Below are positions 12,001-17,939 of a stretch of DNA of 33,603 bases, one piece after another. Each line of letters starts with the position of its first letter. Within the stretch, counting starts at the first letter, position 1. Below the pieces are notes generated by a model that ran no database searches, was not told the origin of the DNA, and saw only the letters and a list, made by a program, of their open reading frames with translations. A program made the translations under genes and the position numbers. Source of the stretch: Phycisphaerae bacterium. GTDB taxonomy: Bacteria; Planctomycetota; Phycisphaerae; Sedimentisphaerales; Anaerobacaceae. The DNA is taken from assembly GCA_016782865.1 (NCBI GenBank), contig JADHXR010000087.1, forward strand, positions 1-33,603. Direction: 5' to 3'.

Positions 12001-14615
12001 AGAGCTTTGAGTTCAGTACCAGCTACAGCTCCAACTTTGCACTGACTGACGATCAGACGAATGAATCCGGTCCTCTGACCCCGGGTATCTACTCGGTGAG
12101 TGAGATCAACCTCCCGGCCGGTTGGGACCTGACCAGCGCCACCTGCGACGATGGCAGCGATCCGAGCGATATTGGACTCGATCCGGGTGAGACGGTTACG
12201 GTTCTCTTCATCAACACACAACAGCGCGGGACTATTGTCGTTGAGAAGCAGACTGACCCCGATGGCGCGCCCGACAGCTTTGCCTTCAGCGGTGCCGCGG
12301 CCGGCGCCATCAAGGACGGTGAGCAGATCGTGGTTGGCAACTTGCTACCGGGTACCTATATCACAACAGAACTCGTGCCCGCGGGCTGGACCTTGACTGA
12401 TATCACGGTGGACGACACGAATAGCAGCGGTGACGTCAACACCGGCACAGCTACCTTCCAGCTCGAGCCCGGTGAAACGATCAAGGCGACCTTCACCAAC
12501 ACACTACAACGTGGCACCATCATCATCGAAAAGCAGACTGACCCCGATGGCGCATCCGACAGCTTCACCTTCAGCGGTGACGCTGCCGGAGCCATCAAGG
12601 ACGGCGAGCAGATCATAGTCAGCAACTTGGCGCCGGGCGCCTACACCTCGCAAGAGACAGTGCCGGCCGGCTGGGAACTGACCAACATCGAATGTGACGA
12701 TGATAACAGTACCGTTAGTCTGGCCGACTTCAGAGTCAACTTCCAGGTCGAAGCCGGTGAGACAGTCAAGGCGACCTTCTACAACCGCCTGCCGTTAGAC
12801 TATGGCGACGCGCCGGATAGTTACGGTACGTTGTTGGCCAGCAACGGCGCGCGTCACGCCATCGTCCAGGGCCACAGCCTGGGACCGATAGTGGACGCGG
12901 AGCCGGACGGCCAACCCTCGCCGCTGGCAGACGGCGACGACCTCAATCCTCCCGGCCAGCCCGACGACGAAGACGGCGTGACCTTGCCACCGGCCCTGAC
13001 GGCTGGGGATCCGGCGGCCACTATTACCATAAATAGCGGTCCCTTCGGCGGCATGCTGGATGCCTGGATCGACTTCAACGGCAACGGTGTCTTTGACCAC
13101 CCGAGCGAACACCTCTGGGGTGGTACGAGCCAATCGTTGACAGCCGGAGCGAATCTGCCACTGACCTTCATGGTTCCGGATGAGGCAGTTCCCGGGCCTA
13201 CCTACGCCCGTTTCCGTTTGAGCAACGAGGGCGGCTTGACGCCAACAGGCTTTGCCCCAGACGGCGAAGTGGAAGACTACCTGGTGGAAATCGAGGAAAT
13301 GCCGGGGATCATCATCGTGGAAAAGCAGACCGACCCGGATGGTGCAACTCAGAGCTTCGAGTTCAGTCCGAGCTATGATCCGAACTTCACGCTGACCGAT
13401 GATGCTACCCACAATTCCGGGCCGTTGGCTGCCGGCGTCTACTCGGTGAGCGAAATCAACATTCCGGCCGGTTGGTCCCTGACCAGCGCCACCTGTGACG
13501 ACGGCAGCGATCCGAGTGCCATCGGTCTCGATCCGGGTGAGACAGTCACGGTTCTCTTCATCAACACACAACAGCGCGGGACTATTGTCGTTGAAAAGCA
13601 GACCGACCCGGACGGCGCGCCCGATAGCTTTAGCTTCAACGGTGACGTGGCAGGATCCATCAAGGACGGTGAGCAGATCGTAGTTGGCAACCTATTGCCG
13701 GGTACCTATACAACCCGGGAAACTGTACCTGCCGGTTGGAACCTGACGTCCATCGTACTGGACGACGACAACAGCAGTGGCGACATGAGCGATGGCACGG
13801 CCACCTTCCGGGTAGAAGCGGGTGAAACGGTTACAGCCGTGTTCACGAATACGCTTGTACCGCAAGTGGACCTAGTAGTGAGCAAGACCGACACGCCCGA
13901 CCCGGTCACGGCCGGCAGCGGCCCGGGCAATCTGACGCACACGGTTACTGTGACCAATGCGGGTCCGTCCGATGCGTCGGGTGTAACGCTCAGTGAAACC
14001 GTCTCGCTGCCCGCGGGTGCATCGATCGTCTCGATCACCCCCAGCGGCACGACGAGTTATGCTCCGGCGGCCGCCTCGCCCGGCACCTGGACCGTTGGCA
14101 ATCTTGCCTCCGGTGCCAGCGAGACCTTGACGGTTGTCATGACTGTGGACGCCGGCACTGCCGACGGAGCCGTGGTCAGCGACACGGCCACTGTCACCAG
14201 CGTCAACGAGACATTGATCAACACGGGCGACGACTCGGCCACCGAAAATACCACAGTCCAGCGTACATCACAGGAATCCCAGCTCGTCAGTGATCTGGTG
14301 AGCATGCAGGCCTCCGGATTACGCTATAACCGTCGTACAGGCGTGATGAGCAGCTACATCACCATTACGAACACCTCAAGTCAAGTCATCAGTGGTGATG
14401 TGCATTTCGTGATCAACAGCTTGAGTGATTCTAATGTCAGCCTGGTCGGCGGCGACGGTGCCACTGCCGCGGGGACCTATTTCGACCTGACAGCCTATCT
14501 CAACGACGGGCGTCTCGACCCCGGCGAGAGCGTCACCATTCGCCTGGACTTCTACAATCCACTGCGACGCCGCTTCACCTTTGAATGGGATCTATGGGGC
14601 AGGATCGGCGTGTGA
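3..14615 (+). CDS. Giant secreted multidomain repeat protein with embedded hydrolase and metallopeptidase modules (5' partial)
   Basis: The frame is open to the left edge and reads NGTAM..., matching the interior of a cadherin-like repeat (compare NGTATI further on), so the ATG at 15 is not the start. Counting that Met as residue 1: repeat end 1-42; two BIG2-like Ig domains about 49-226; ZU5-like domain about 230-360; hydrophobic stretch about 362-402; IPT/TIG-like about 460-543; YVTN-type beta-propeller about 563-983; FnIII-like about 1055-1173; alpha/beta-hydrolase-like module about 1179-1430 with GHSRG (Ser1307); jelly-roll-like about 1578-1748; Asp/Asn-rich segment about 1746-1803; transglutaminase-like about 2150-2330 (Cys2212); matrixin-like metallopeptidase about 2405-2536 with HEMGHVLGLAD at 2494-2504; second jelly-roll-like about 2550-2743; eight cadherin-like repeats 2745-3493; five PKD 3493-3979; three SpaA-like 3980-4261; GEVED 4262-4429; two SpaA-like 4430-4615; DUF11 4617-4750; terminal Ig-like domain about 4756-4866. 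No PEP-CTERM, LPXTG or transmembrane anchor is seen at the C terminus. Probably cell-surface or extracellular; the role is unknown, with adhesion or matrix contact the usual inference. Domain names come from reading motifs, and borders are approximate. Confidence 0.93.
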   Translation, partial: NGTAMIHAADQSVLFTPDPGYSGPAGMTVIADDGFNLSGQAVIDIAVSDAPLLSMEILNRLPRIEPGETYQLVTMGDFADEQGVPLIGDYLTYSTLNANVALVSENGLITGQNVGMTVVTASYGPRQVVTALTVGEPVEIEDIILYFAGLDIYPETLALVTGGSRQFSVKVMNEVDITAGSTGTTYHVGNSEILSVTEDGLVTALTPGDTALTIIHGPAEAVVPIRVDVAQVGPVTLGSAGGVVQGVDGSQVQVGPGVLLTDTTVSISPLEETDLPMDVPEGFAFVTAFDLDLGDEELSNPVQLAIPVGDTFAPGDTVYFLRAGTLPDATGQERPIWFQDETGVVGTDGVLRTTSPPWMGLRRSAINCVVQAATQTIVVVVPFYVIDIWMGLVANLQYLALATHMISTVVKAGMPEAVLVVPAGTQTLDIIQIPRAGLPVITTTNIDASGGGTVTLNVDIPEIPMPDEPEITGVELDLSGSQPELVITGDHFSDSNSDFYVNFQVGTQEPLRKDISPASPTEVRVTVPPSVILGLTTVWVSRVFRDKHDTILEELKSNGVRLPPPEHGYVFSALGFRGDVNARQSEVAVIDAAGNLVKRIPVADKAAEKLANAWDVAPTLDHTRVYVSLRLAPGVSVIDTMTLQEIDVDASTDAVVDYIKLPAGAAPKQIVVSDHYAYVADDYSGSIYVIDINPSSNTFNQHVKTIAVGPAPAGLDGMDISADGRRLYVAGRAARRQFEKYTEPGKILVIDTDPFDDQSPDGKNRNLNTQIGTVDLEIAPSGVTATGDPDVILFTGAPSRLGVLEATSDSSWVVTHYIGLQWSKPDLWYDLYYGEGIAITPDHSYAFVTMTGHTFWTYNDPLIIPKVTNITVGGLVSIPTVSWIVIDINDYGPYGFGSLDGGLIGVVQNPLSPTGDLVAATRPIPTVRGPDSAVVSSDGKYLFASYSFERAVFVYSVSAIVEEIKNNDVYRLDTVPINDLVNGQNAPNAPNTAIDVKADYRLDDSKPSYFAVFKNFDPNRAPINTGGFPKGLEILPQFLSLNDPEETGTQDHQFLDVPELPDQPVVEDLTPKFTWNIVGFEDVKSKIKVTSKIYVSVFKGGEGLFPSDTPPDSPLVDMNPNRIVNGEDVDTKTEFVLPNHVKLTAGQTYYWGVEATTSTGLTNRRWTSFKVAPIDVTPGNPNDYNGVIILTHGLAPFIIGGNGSYQQVKYMSWLTDMAESIAKAGGDGVVLKYDRNTGRWVDLHDSGKDARSAAQVGQPLVLLPDWAKESIISDSGFSEAAADAIFASLVQLNNELEGRLFDSPLHFIGHSRGAVVNSEIVQRLGTYFPEVNRIHMTALDPHDQVQESLDLSPLALLAHGLRAYSIMGLWQAMSLWTFLKTLKPRITTIPFSDFQDPDVTRWENISFFDNYYQTLANPDRSASTTVTPNGRMIAGADVNELLDGRAGFTEDDSYGGPHGRVLSWYAGTVDLSIREFDHEFGTFDDVMMKDPIYRSLSDSEAEVTVNGIKWDSYDDAMPWYTIPGAHSGQEIWEGIGAGWFYSSLGSGAFIGPSRQGTPVTFDNVDRDDKTGGIIGPVGDAPVPTVFNGNFEYGTMYASQFPAGRYPPWVDIPGWSFHGGRTDGFALLVEDTPDNFAMTLGSTALLGWHNTITHNRMYIPEHAWGLQFDIKVINPSNNDTLQVYAETVTGTRINLGTFDIKNETPDFDTLFLPFPTSVLNSVVTLTFELTPGAVILDSKILLDNVRFATIDVDVDSNNNGVVEVTDEIVEQQPTGVMIIVNNRDRDNDSIPDFADGFNRDGISGTDDDTPPSALQTEKFAELVITLPDTINLSQARLRLDYSDSDPNAVTHAGTAPDFVYTPGHGHLRMWAKPAYEIRNGNSFAAGSDPGDYIPPTTGATFYSPTEVMQLGFSDSNRSVTFYLEAVRASDDMADQQVTVEVDPDGGGPIGFVARDDVRATLIQAEVLNIEFVSDHETWVLLGSGDNLLRKSAPDPSIPERFDFVGDRYEEPEWIKSVGGNPGRSNPISQTKNTELAVRVTVQVQPSGIEFVLYSNMQDDYLDFEARESESTGNPQLAGASIWSLLDEITATEPLPDQIDFLEDQAIQWEFSLPGTSVEIKSDVSEHDILVTFDRPVDDSHSGMDDPDDHNEATLKRLEWATDIAIGTSTKTKAAERYVSDLGTPHGYTPNVNGGTWTLDSWKYLEMLGSNPSIRADCIMLANTVVNGLQVLGIPATERWSYATADGTPGFPTVSTNTCRTLTTKQFEFLGESFNAKLNYFGNNFEAFFTVSDPNVKAYTVYPPSRSFENQTYYYLEVLRSVTSDQFWVWNGTQTKNNVTVYNEQKVPGEPHIPVPSIPSPLLAWVPPASGTGEDTNIDASESSSSHIQAAISDLWSYVIEAARNRWTQFTDADQLNTPLAETDVLIEDLPETYLAWVLPTDDSSHIVTVDADAAGYGWFVDGTPWQDEEFSHAAYDWELFADNNSPATGLIDLLTVLMHEMGHVLGLADVPVGVDPTRLMTGALRTGVRRLPSELDYAYESNTLENPQAETSRPLSAIVNGVLIDDLAIGITNGTFGVSDENDPDFGWSVHGSGLVENGRAVLREGGSYFSGLSQMFIVPEGAQRLLFTIVSAGLGDSEGHPPDAFEVALLNADTMTSLAGTAGGLNNTDALLNIQPSGRTYFGSQVLVPGLNASGETQSLAEPITVEVDLTGVPAGTVATLYFDLLGFGDNDSQVVIDNVLIIGDGPIPPIASDDTAGTEAGQPVDIDVLTNDVDLDGVIDPATVTIVDGRGPEHGTVDVNPVTGVVTYDPEPGFAGSDSFRYTVHDNEDYESNVAIVSILVNRSPVAVDDTYTTDEDSTLQVDAIQGVLSNDSDPDNDPLSVTLSSDVSHGTLTLNDDGSFEYAPDLNFHGEDSFTYEVKDAKGGTDTATVTFTVNPVNDAPIAADNNYATDEDTELVVAAPGVLGNDSDVDGDTLTAVLDTDVSNGTLSLNTDGSFTYTPNSNFNGADSFTYHANDGPADSNIVIVTITVNAINDAPVADDDAYSTDEDTPLTVGAPGVLTNDSDPDDDFLSVTLLSDVSHGTLTLNDDGSFEYAPDLNFHGEDSFTYEVNDGKGGTDTATVTITVNPVNDAPVANDDTATTDEDTPVTIDVLANDTDVDNDTLTAGALSDPANGTATINSYGNIIYTPDPDFNGSDSFNYTVSDGNGGLDTAAVTIEVSPVNDVPVAEDQSVITDEDTPVDITLTASDVEDDPLAFEIVDGPDHGSLDLSGADVVYTPDADYHGPDSFTFRANDGELDSNLATVDITVNPVNDAPEAFDQAVETEEDIPVDIPLTGSDIEEDPLTFALVDGTVHGTLSLAGTVVTYTPDADYNGGDSFTFRVNDGELDSNLATVDITVNPVNDAPVADDQTVETEEDMPVDITLTGSDVEEDPLTFALVDGTVHGTLSLAGTVVTYTPDADYNGGDSFTFRVNDGELDSNLATVDITVNPVNDAPVADANGPYVIAAGADLQLEGSGSSDPDEDYGDSIVLYEWDINNDGAFDYTGETVMVPWADLAGLPGAGVANTVTLRVTDSFGETGTGDTQLRIFDNQPVAEFTANPNPAACNQPITFDASASAHTHPEHGIVLYEWDFESDGTFDATGETLTHTYSQFGQYTVTLRVTDDNTPAQTDTATTVMDISLGNRAPIADANGPYVIDTGADLQLDGTGSSDPDEGCGDSIVAYEWDLDNDGEFDDANGVSPTVSWATLDSLGLLYPANPATGLPSNTIHLRVTDSFGLTDTDTSSITIYDNTPTASFTAAPNPAAPMQLTTFVATDSRHGHPSRSIVSYAWDFGDSSTGSGVTATHNYSFFGSYTVTLTVTDDNDPAKTDTATMTVDIDQGNRSPVADADGPYTVETGRALTLDGSGSYDPDAGFGDSIVSYEWDLGNDGSFEYTGAATTVPWADLSGLGLGTHTIGLRVTDSFGLADTDTTTVEIEAVPGIIIVEKQTDPDGAFESFEFSTSYSSNFALTDDQTNESGPLTPGIYSVSEINLPAGWDLTSATCDDGSDPSDIGLDPGETVTVLFINTQQRGTIVVEKQTDPDGAPDSFAFSGAAAGAIKDGEQIVVGNLLPGTYITTELVPAGWTLTDITVDDTNSSGDVNTGTATFQLEPGETIKATFTNTLQRGTIIIEKQTDPDGASDSFTFSGDAAGAIKDGEQIIVSNLAPGAYTSQETVPAGWELTNIECDDDNSTVSLADFRVNFQVEAGETVKATFYNRLPLDYGDAPDSYGTLLASNGARHAIVQGHSLGPIVDAEPDGQPSPLADGDDLNPPGQPDDEDGVTLPPALTAGDPAATITINSGPFGGMLDAWIDFNGNGVFDHPSEHLWGGTSQSLTAGANLPLTFMVPDEAVPGPTYARFRLSNEGGLTPTGFAPDGEVEDYLVEIEEMPGIIIVEKQTDPDGATQSFEFSPSYDPNFTLTDDATHNSGPLAAGVYSVSEINIPAGWSLTSATCDDGSDPSAIGLDPGETVTVLFINTQQRGTIVVEKQTDPDGAPDSFSFNGDVAGSIKDGEQIVVGNLLPGTYTTRETVPAGWNLTSIVLDDDNSSGDMSDGTATFRVEAGETVTAVFTNTLVPQVDLVVSKTDTPDPVTAGSGPGNLTHTVTVTNAGPSDASGVTLSETVSLPAGASIVSITPSGTTSYAPAAASPGTWTVGNLASGASETLTVVMTVDAGTADGAVVSDTATVTSVNETLINTGDDSATENTTVQRTSQESQLVSDLVSMQASGLRYNRRTGVMSSYITITNTSSQVISGDVHFVINSLSDSNVSLVGGDGATAAGTYFDLTAYLNDGRLDPGESVTIRLDFYNPLRRRFTFEWDLWGRIGV
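8661..9338 (+). repeat. Non-adjacent near-identical DNA segments (cadherin-like units 2 and 4)
   Basis: The segment beginning tcagatgtctcacatgg at 8661 recurs at 9237 (offset 576) and stays identical for about 100 bases apart from one t/c change. The intervening unit 3 is clearly divergent, so copying skipped a unit or a two-unit block was duplicated and unit 3 later diverged or was replaced. Confidence 0.88.
9951..10490 (+). repeat. Near-identical 270-bp direct repeat (cadherin-like units 7 and 8)
   Basis: The unit starting with gagaccgagg at 9978 recurs at 10248, an offset of exactly 270 bases. By eye about 11 of some 245 aligned bases differ, mostly at third codon positions. This suggests a recent tandem duplication or gene conversion. 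Confidence 0.9.
10491..11950 (+). repeat. Five PKD domains in tandem
   Basis: Alternating A-type units (ADANGPY...GSGSSDPD...EWD...LRVTDSFG) near 10491, 11061 and 11661 and B-type units (FTANPNPA...EWDF...YTVTLRVTDDN) near 10791 and 11386. The A/B alternation shows that the array grew by duplicating a pair. PKD domains are beta-sandwich spacers of extracellular proteins, sometimes binding polysaccharide or protein. Confidence 0.88.
11951..13860 (+). repeat. Five SpaA/prealbumin-like repeats split around a GEVED domain; two-unit block copied 1,350 bp away
   Basis: Units starting IIIVEKQTDPDGA or RGTIVVEKQTDPDG lie at about 11953, 12226, 12511, 13303 and 13576, each with an LxPGxY--xE--PAGW pattern. 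The GEVED domain (DYGDAPDSYGT at the start, DGEVEDYLVEI at the end) sits between units 3 and 4 at about 12796-13300. Units 1-2 and 4-5 align at a constant 1,350-base offset, with a strictly identical run around 12211 and 13561, so the pair was copied as a block. Confidence 0.87.
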
Positions 14616-14977
14616 TTGTTAAGGGAAGATAGGCCCCCCAAGGTAACCCGCTAATACGCTGAGCACTACTGATACCACTCCCGGCCTCTCAGTATCACTA
14701 TATTGGACTAACCTGAACCTACGATTTGCAGCAGTTGTCCCGGACATTGTTCAGCGTGTTGTATTGGGCCTTGGCAATTGCACAGTATGAAGGATTGCCC
14801 AGCCTTGCTGACCGGATCGCCTCTCGCCTGCGCTCAGCGCTGCGTCGGCGCATGTTGACGAGTCCGGCGGTTTCTGCTATTGTAGCCGAGCATGCGGTCG
14901 AGTCACCCGGTGGCACAAGACGCTGCAGCGAATGGATCGCGATTGACAGGCATTCACTCACCAGCGAAAGGACTAAC
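14616..14977. other. Intergenic region between the giant gene and the SDR gene
   Basis: This gap of 362 bases has no convincing gene. The SDR frame stays open upstream to about 14726, but that stretch encodes Arg/Ala-rich sequence unlike any SDR N terminus. An imperfect inverted repeat (TACTGATAC near 14667-14675, GTATCACTA at 14692-14700, one mismatch) follows the giant gene; it lacks a T-run, so it is only a weak terminator candidate. Confidence 0.6.
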
Positions 14978-15718
14978 ATGAAGAACTACGTGAAGGACAA
15001 AGTGGTCATCATAACAGGAGGCACGTCGGGTTTTGGCCTCGAGACGGCGCGGATGCTTCTTGAGATGGGGGCGAATGTGGCGATTACCGGCCGCAGCAAG
15101 AAACGCTTGGCGCAGGCACAGAAAGATCTGGCCCATGACAATCTGCTCGCCGTCCGCGCCGATGCCGTCAGCACCGACGATTGGCAGCAGCTCATAGATT
15201 CGGTTAAGGAGCGATTCGGGCGGATCGACGTGCTCGTGAACAACCACGGCGCGGGGATACGAATCGCCGAGGTCGAGCAGATGAGCGACGAGGACATTCA
15301 ACGGGTGCTGGATGTGAACATCATCTCAGTCATAAAAGGATGCCGGGAGGTCGTCCGCGAGATGAAGCCGCGAGGCGCCGGGCACATCATTAATGTCTCC
15401 AGCGGCTGTGCACACTATTCATGGCCGAGCTGGTCGGTCTACACCGCCGCCAAGGCCGGTATGATCGGTTTCACGCGGTGCCTGCATCTGGAGATGGCCG
15501 AGTGGGGAGGCAAGGCGACGTCGTTTGTCCCCGGCGCTGCCCGCACGAACTTTTGCAAAGCCGCCGGCATCGACGACGACTGGCTGGAGGGATACCCCTC
15601 GGCAGAAGATTTCGCACGGTCCCTGGTCCATTGCATCGACATGCCCGAGAACTCTTTCGTCGATGAGCTGATCATCTGGGGCACCAAACAAGTCAAGGAG
15701 ATGCTAAACCCCTTCTGA
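14978..15718 (+). CDS. Short-chain dehydrogenase/reductase (SDR), NAD(P)-dependent
   Basis: A 246-residue classical SDR, the usual length, predicted cytosolic (no signal peptide). Visible motifs are the cofactor glycine motif TGGTSGFG at 13-20, NNHG at 88-91 (NNAG in most relatives), Ser141/Ser142 of which Ser142 fits the catalytic position, and the YxxxK pair Tyr155/Lys159. An ATG start at 14978 is chosen because AAGGA sits 5 bases upstream and residue 1 then falls just before the first beta strand; the frame is open further upstream, but without family similarity. The family oxidises or reduces alcohols, sugars or ketones; the substrate cannot be told from sequence. It stands alone between the giant gene and a convergent minus-strand unit, so neighbours give little help. 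Confidence 0.93.
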   Translation: MKNYVKDKVVIITGGTSGFGLETARMLLEMGANVAITGRSKKRLAQAQKDLAHDNLLAVRADAVSTDDWQQLIDSVKERFGRIDVLVNNHGAGIRIAEVEQMSDEDIQRVLDVNIISVIKGCREVVREMKPRGAGHIINVSSGCAHYSWPSWSVYTAAKAGMIGFTRCLHLEMAEWGGKATSFVPGAARTNFCKAAGIDDDWLEGYPSAEDFARSLVHCIDMPENSFVDELIIWGTKQVKEMLNPF

Positions 15719-15825
15719 CCGGATTCGGGATGCATGAGGCCAACTGGCAGGAGCGGGCGAGAACTCGACACAGAGCCGTCGCCCAATATCTCTCCCGCGC
15801 GTGCATGCAGTCGGCGTCAATTTCG

Positions 15826-16422
15826 TCACCTCTGTTCGCGGCCCCTCATTTCCCCTGCGAGCCGGCCGACGGCTACGGCACGTTCCGTCTGGTCCAGTTC
15901 CTTCAAGATTCTCTCGGCCAGCATCAGGATCTCGATCTGCGATCCGTGACTCGGCGCGCCATCGCGAATGCGCACAGCCTCCTCATCGCGCCTGCCCTCC
16001 AGCGTCAGCTCGCGTGAATGGATCGCGCGCTCGAGCAAATCAGCCGCATCCTTCTTCTCCGCCTCTGCGAGTGCGTGCAGCGCATATCGCATGATCTTGA
16101 TCTGTCGCAGAACCACGTCGCGTTCACTCTCGCCGCGATCCTCGCGCTCACTCGCTCGCGGGCGCCTTACCGCTGCCATCTGCTCGGCTAATTGCCCGAC
16201 AACAGCGCCCTTCTCGGCTCTGCCGAACTCTCGCCAGAGCCTGGCCACCATCGACAGAATCTCGGCAAGCTGCTCGCGATTGGGAGCCTTTTCACGTACG
16301 GCCTGCGTTTCGTCATCCGTGCGGCCCTCCAGCATCATCTCGGCAGCGCGAATAGCCAGCGTGAGCAATTCGGCGGCGTCGGCGCGATTGGCTTGCCTGA
16401 GTGCGGGCAGCGCTATTCTCAT
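15826..16422 (-). CDS. Hypothetical helical protein with two internal repeats
   Basis: This 198-residue protein belongs to no family I recognise. Residues 1-82 and 111-192 are clearly related: MRIALPAL and MRYALHAL, then DAAELL/DAADLL, LAIRAAEMMLEGR/RAIHSRELTLEGR, IL-M--RL/ILMLAERIL, and VVGQLAEQM/AVGRLAGEM, at a constant spacing of 110 residues. The joining segment is charged (Arg/Glu-rich). Predicted content is all alpha, rich in Ala, Glu, Arg and Leu, with no signal peptide, so probably cytosolic. The start is uncertain: ATG at 16422, matching the MR of the second repeat, is preferred; a GTG at 16452 would begin just 3 bases after the stop of the PepSY-like gene and would suggest coupled translation. 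It is probably co-transcribed with that gene. Confidence 0.7.
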   Translation of the reverse strand: MRIALPALRQANRADAAELLTLAIRAAEMMLEGRTDDETQAVREKAPNREQLAEILSMVARLWREFGRAEKGAVVGQLAEQMAAVRRPRASEREDRGESERDVVLRQIKIMRYALHALAEAEKKDAADLLERAIHSRELTLEGRRDEEAVRIRDGAPSHGSQIEILMLAERILKELDQTERAVAVGRLAGEMRGREQR

Positions 16423-16455
16423 CACAATGAATAGACTCCACACATGTGTCACAGA

Positions 16456-17670
16456 CTATTTCTCTGAATCGTCGTCTTCGTCCGTCTCCTTGTCATCGTC
16501 CTGCCCGGCTTCCTCTTCGCCTTCGATCCCGAGATACTTGCCCTTGGTGGAAACGAGGATGTCAAACGCCTTGCCGTTGCGGATGATCTCGGCCTCGTAC
16601 CTGACGGCCCCGCCCACTGTCTCTTTCACGATCTCTCTTACTTTCGCTCCGCCTGCGTGTTTTCTGATTGTGGCGCGTACCCTGCGCGGCACATCGGCCA
16701 TCGAAAGGCTTTGTTCGGCAACCTTGGCATAGCGAACCAGCACAAGGTCCTCATCCTGAATGAGGCCCACTCCCGGCGCGTACGTTTTGTAGTATTTTTC
16801 GTTGGGGTCCAGCCCGGAGGTTTCCTCCACTCTTATGCAGTTCTTGAACGTCCCGGCGGGCGTCGTCATCGTAACATCGTCGGCTATTATCTCCGCCCTG
16901 TCCATCGCCTTGGGCGAAATCTCCTGGTAGTGCCGGGCCCCCAGCAGAATCGTCCCTGGCATGATGATGCCCGCCTTGGAATCGGGCTCGTCCGCTCGCC
17001 AGGCTCCGCCGTGGGCGACTATCTTGCCGTCTTTGTAGTCGTCCACTTCCTCGCCGAAATAGAATACGTCGCCGTGCTCTTTGCAGACGGCGAAAAAGTT
17101 CCTCGACACTTCCGCGAGTTTCCCGTCCTTTTCTTCCCGCTCTTCGATGACTCTGGTTCTGACCGCACCGATCATCTTCGTTTGGTCGAGGACGGTAATC
17201 ACAACTTTCTCTTCGCTGCTTTGAAGCACAAGCTGGTGACCCGGTTCGAGAGAGAAGAACCGATTCCTGCCGACCGTAGAGAAGGTGCAGTTCTCCAGGT
17301 TGAAGGAGTCCGTCCATTTCTTGATTTGCTCGACGCCTGAGTCTTCCTCGGCTCCGGACGTGATCTCTCTGACCTCCTTGACCTCGCCCTGGGGGGAGAT
17401 TTCGACCTCGTACTCTTTCTGGCCGGAATGTATCTCTACGTCATATTGACCCGGGTCCTCGCCTTCGATCTCTTTCTCGATCTTCACGATCCGCGCTCCG
17501 GGAACGGCTTGCTCGATCGCCCTCTTTATCACAGCAGGCAGCTCCGATCGCCGGACGGTGACTTTCCTCTCCTGTGCCCCAGCCCGGGACGGAAAACAGA
17601 AGACCGCCGACACCGCCGACAACGCGACAACAATTAGGACTGTGCAAATAAAACTTGATTTGAGCTTCAT
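16456..17670 (-). CDS. Secreted protein with two PepSY-like domains and an acidic tail
   Basis: 404 residues. A signal peptide covers about 1-32 (KLKSS, then a hydrophobic core, then RAGAQ). Residues about 35-100 resemble a PepSY-like domain (helix LPAVIKRAIEQAVPGARI, then YDVEI...YEVEISPQGEV). A second copy lies at about 315-380 (VPRRVRATIRKHAGG, YEAEII...FDILVSTKGKYLGIE). The middle, about 115-310, is a beta-rich domain with a TPAGTFKNCIRV motif of the kind seen in secreted proteins of unknown function. The last 20 or so residues are almost all Asp, Glu and Lys. PepSY domains are thought to bind or inhibit peptidases; no partner peptidase is nearby except the module in the giant protein. 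AGGAG lies 7 bases before the ATG. The helical-repeat gene follows within a few bases. Confidence 0.88.
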   Translation of the reverse strand: MKLKSSFICTVLIVVALSAVSAVFCFPSRAGAQERKVTVRRSELPAVIKRAIEQAVPGARIVKIEKEIEGEDPGQYDVEIHSGQKEYEVEISPQGEVKEVREITSGAEEDSGVEQIKKWTDSFNLENCTFSTVGRNRFFSLEPGHQLVLQSSEEKVVITVLDQTKMIGAVRTRVIEEREEKDGKLAEVSRNFFAVCKEHGDVFYFGEEVDDYKDGKIVAHGGAWRADEPDSKAGIIMPGTILLGARHYQEISPKAMDRAEIIADDVTMTTPAGTFKNCIRVEETSGLDPNEKYYKTYAPGVGLIQDEDLVLVRYAKVAEQSLSMADVPRRVRATIRKHAGGAKVREIVKETVGGAVRYEAEIIRNGKAFDILVSTKGKYLGIEGEEEAGQDDDKETDEDDDSEK

Positions 17671-17709
17671 GATCGATCTCCTAACTCAACCGGCCCTCGC
17701 AATTTGTAC

Positions 17710-17733
17710 TGCCCCGGCCACATCGCCGGGGCA
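17710..17733. promoter_or_regulatory. GC-rich perfect hairpin in a divergent intergenic region
   Basis: TGCCCCGGC and GCCGGGGCA are perfect complements (9 bp) around the 6-base loop CACATC. It lies 40 bases upstream of the PepSY-like gene (-) and about 200 bases upstream of the GH27 gene (+). No T-run follows on either strand, so a leader hairpin or protein-binding site fits better than an intrinsic terminator. The structure is seen directly; its function is unknown. Confidence 0.6.
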
Positions 17734-17939
17734 AACCTATTTGATCGCCCTACACAGAACCCGCCTTCAGAAATAGAGAATAACGCAAGAGAAGGCAAGA
17801 GACAACAAAAATAATGTGTCGCCTCTGGAAGATTGAGAGCATAAGGGTGGCACTGAGCAGCCCTTGCTCTGAAGAAGAAACGGTGGTATTCTGCAAGGAT
17901 GGAATTGGCTATGATTCACCTTCAATAAGGAATGTCGTC

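Noticed and set aside
14667..14700. Terminator for the giant gene
   Set aside because: The inverted repeat has a mismatch and a 16-base loop, and no T-run follows.
14726..14977. Upstream extension of the SDR gene
   Set aside because: It does not resemble an SDR N terminus, and a good ribosome site precedes the ATG at 14978.
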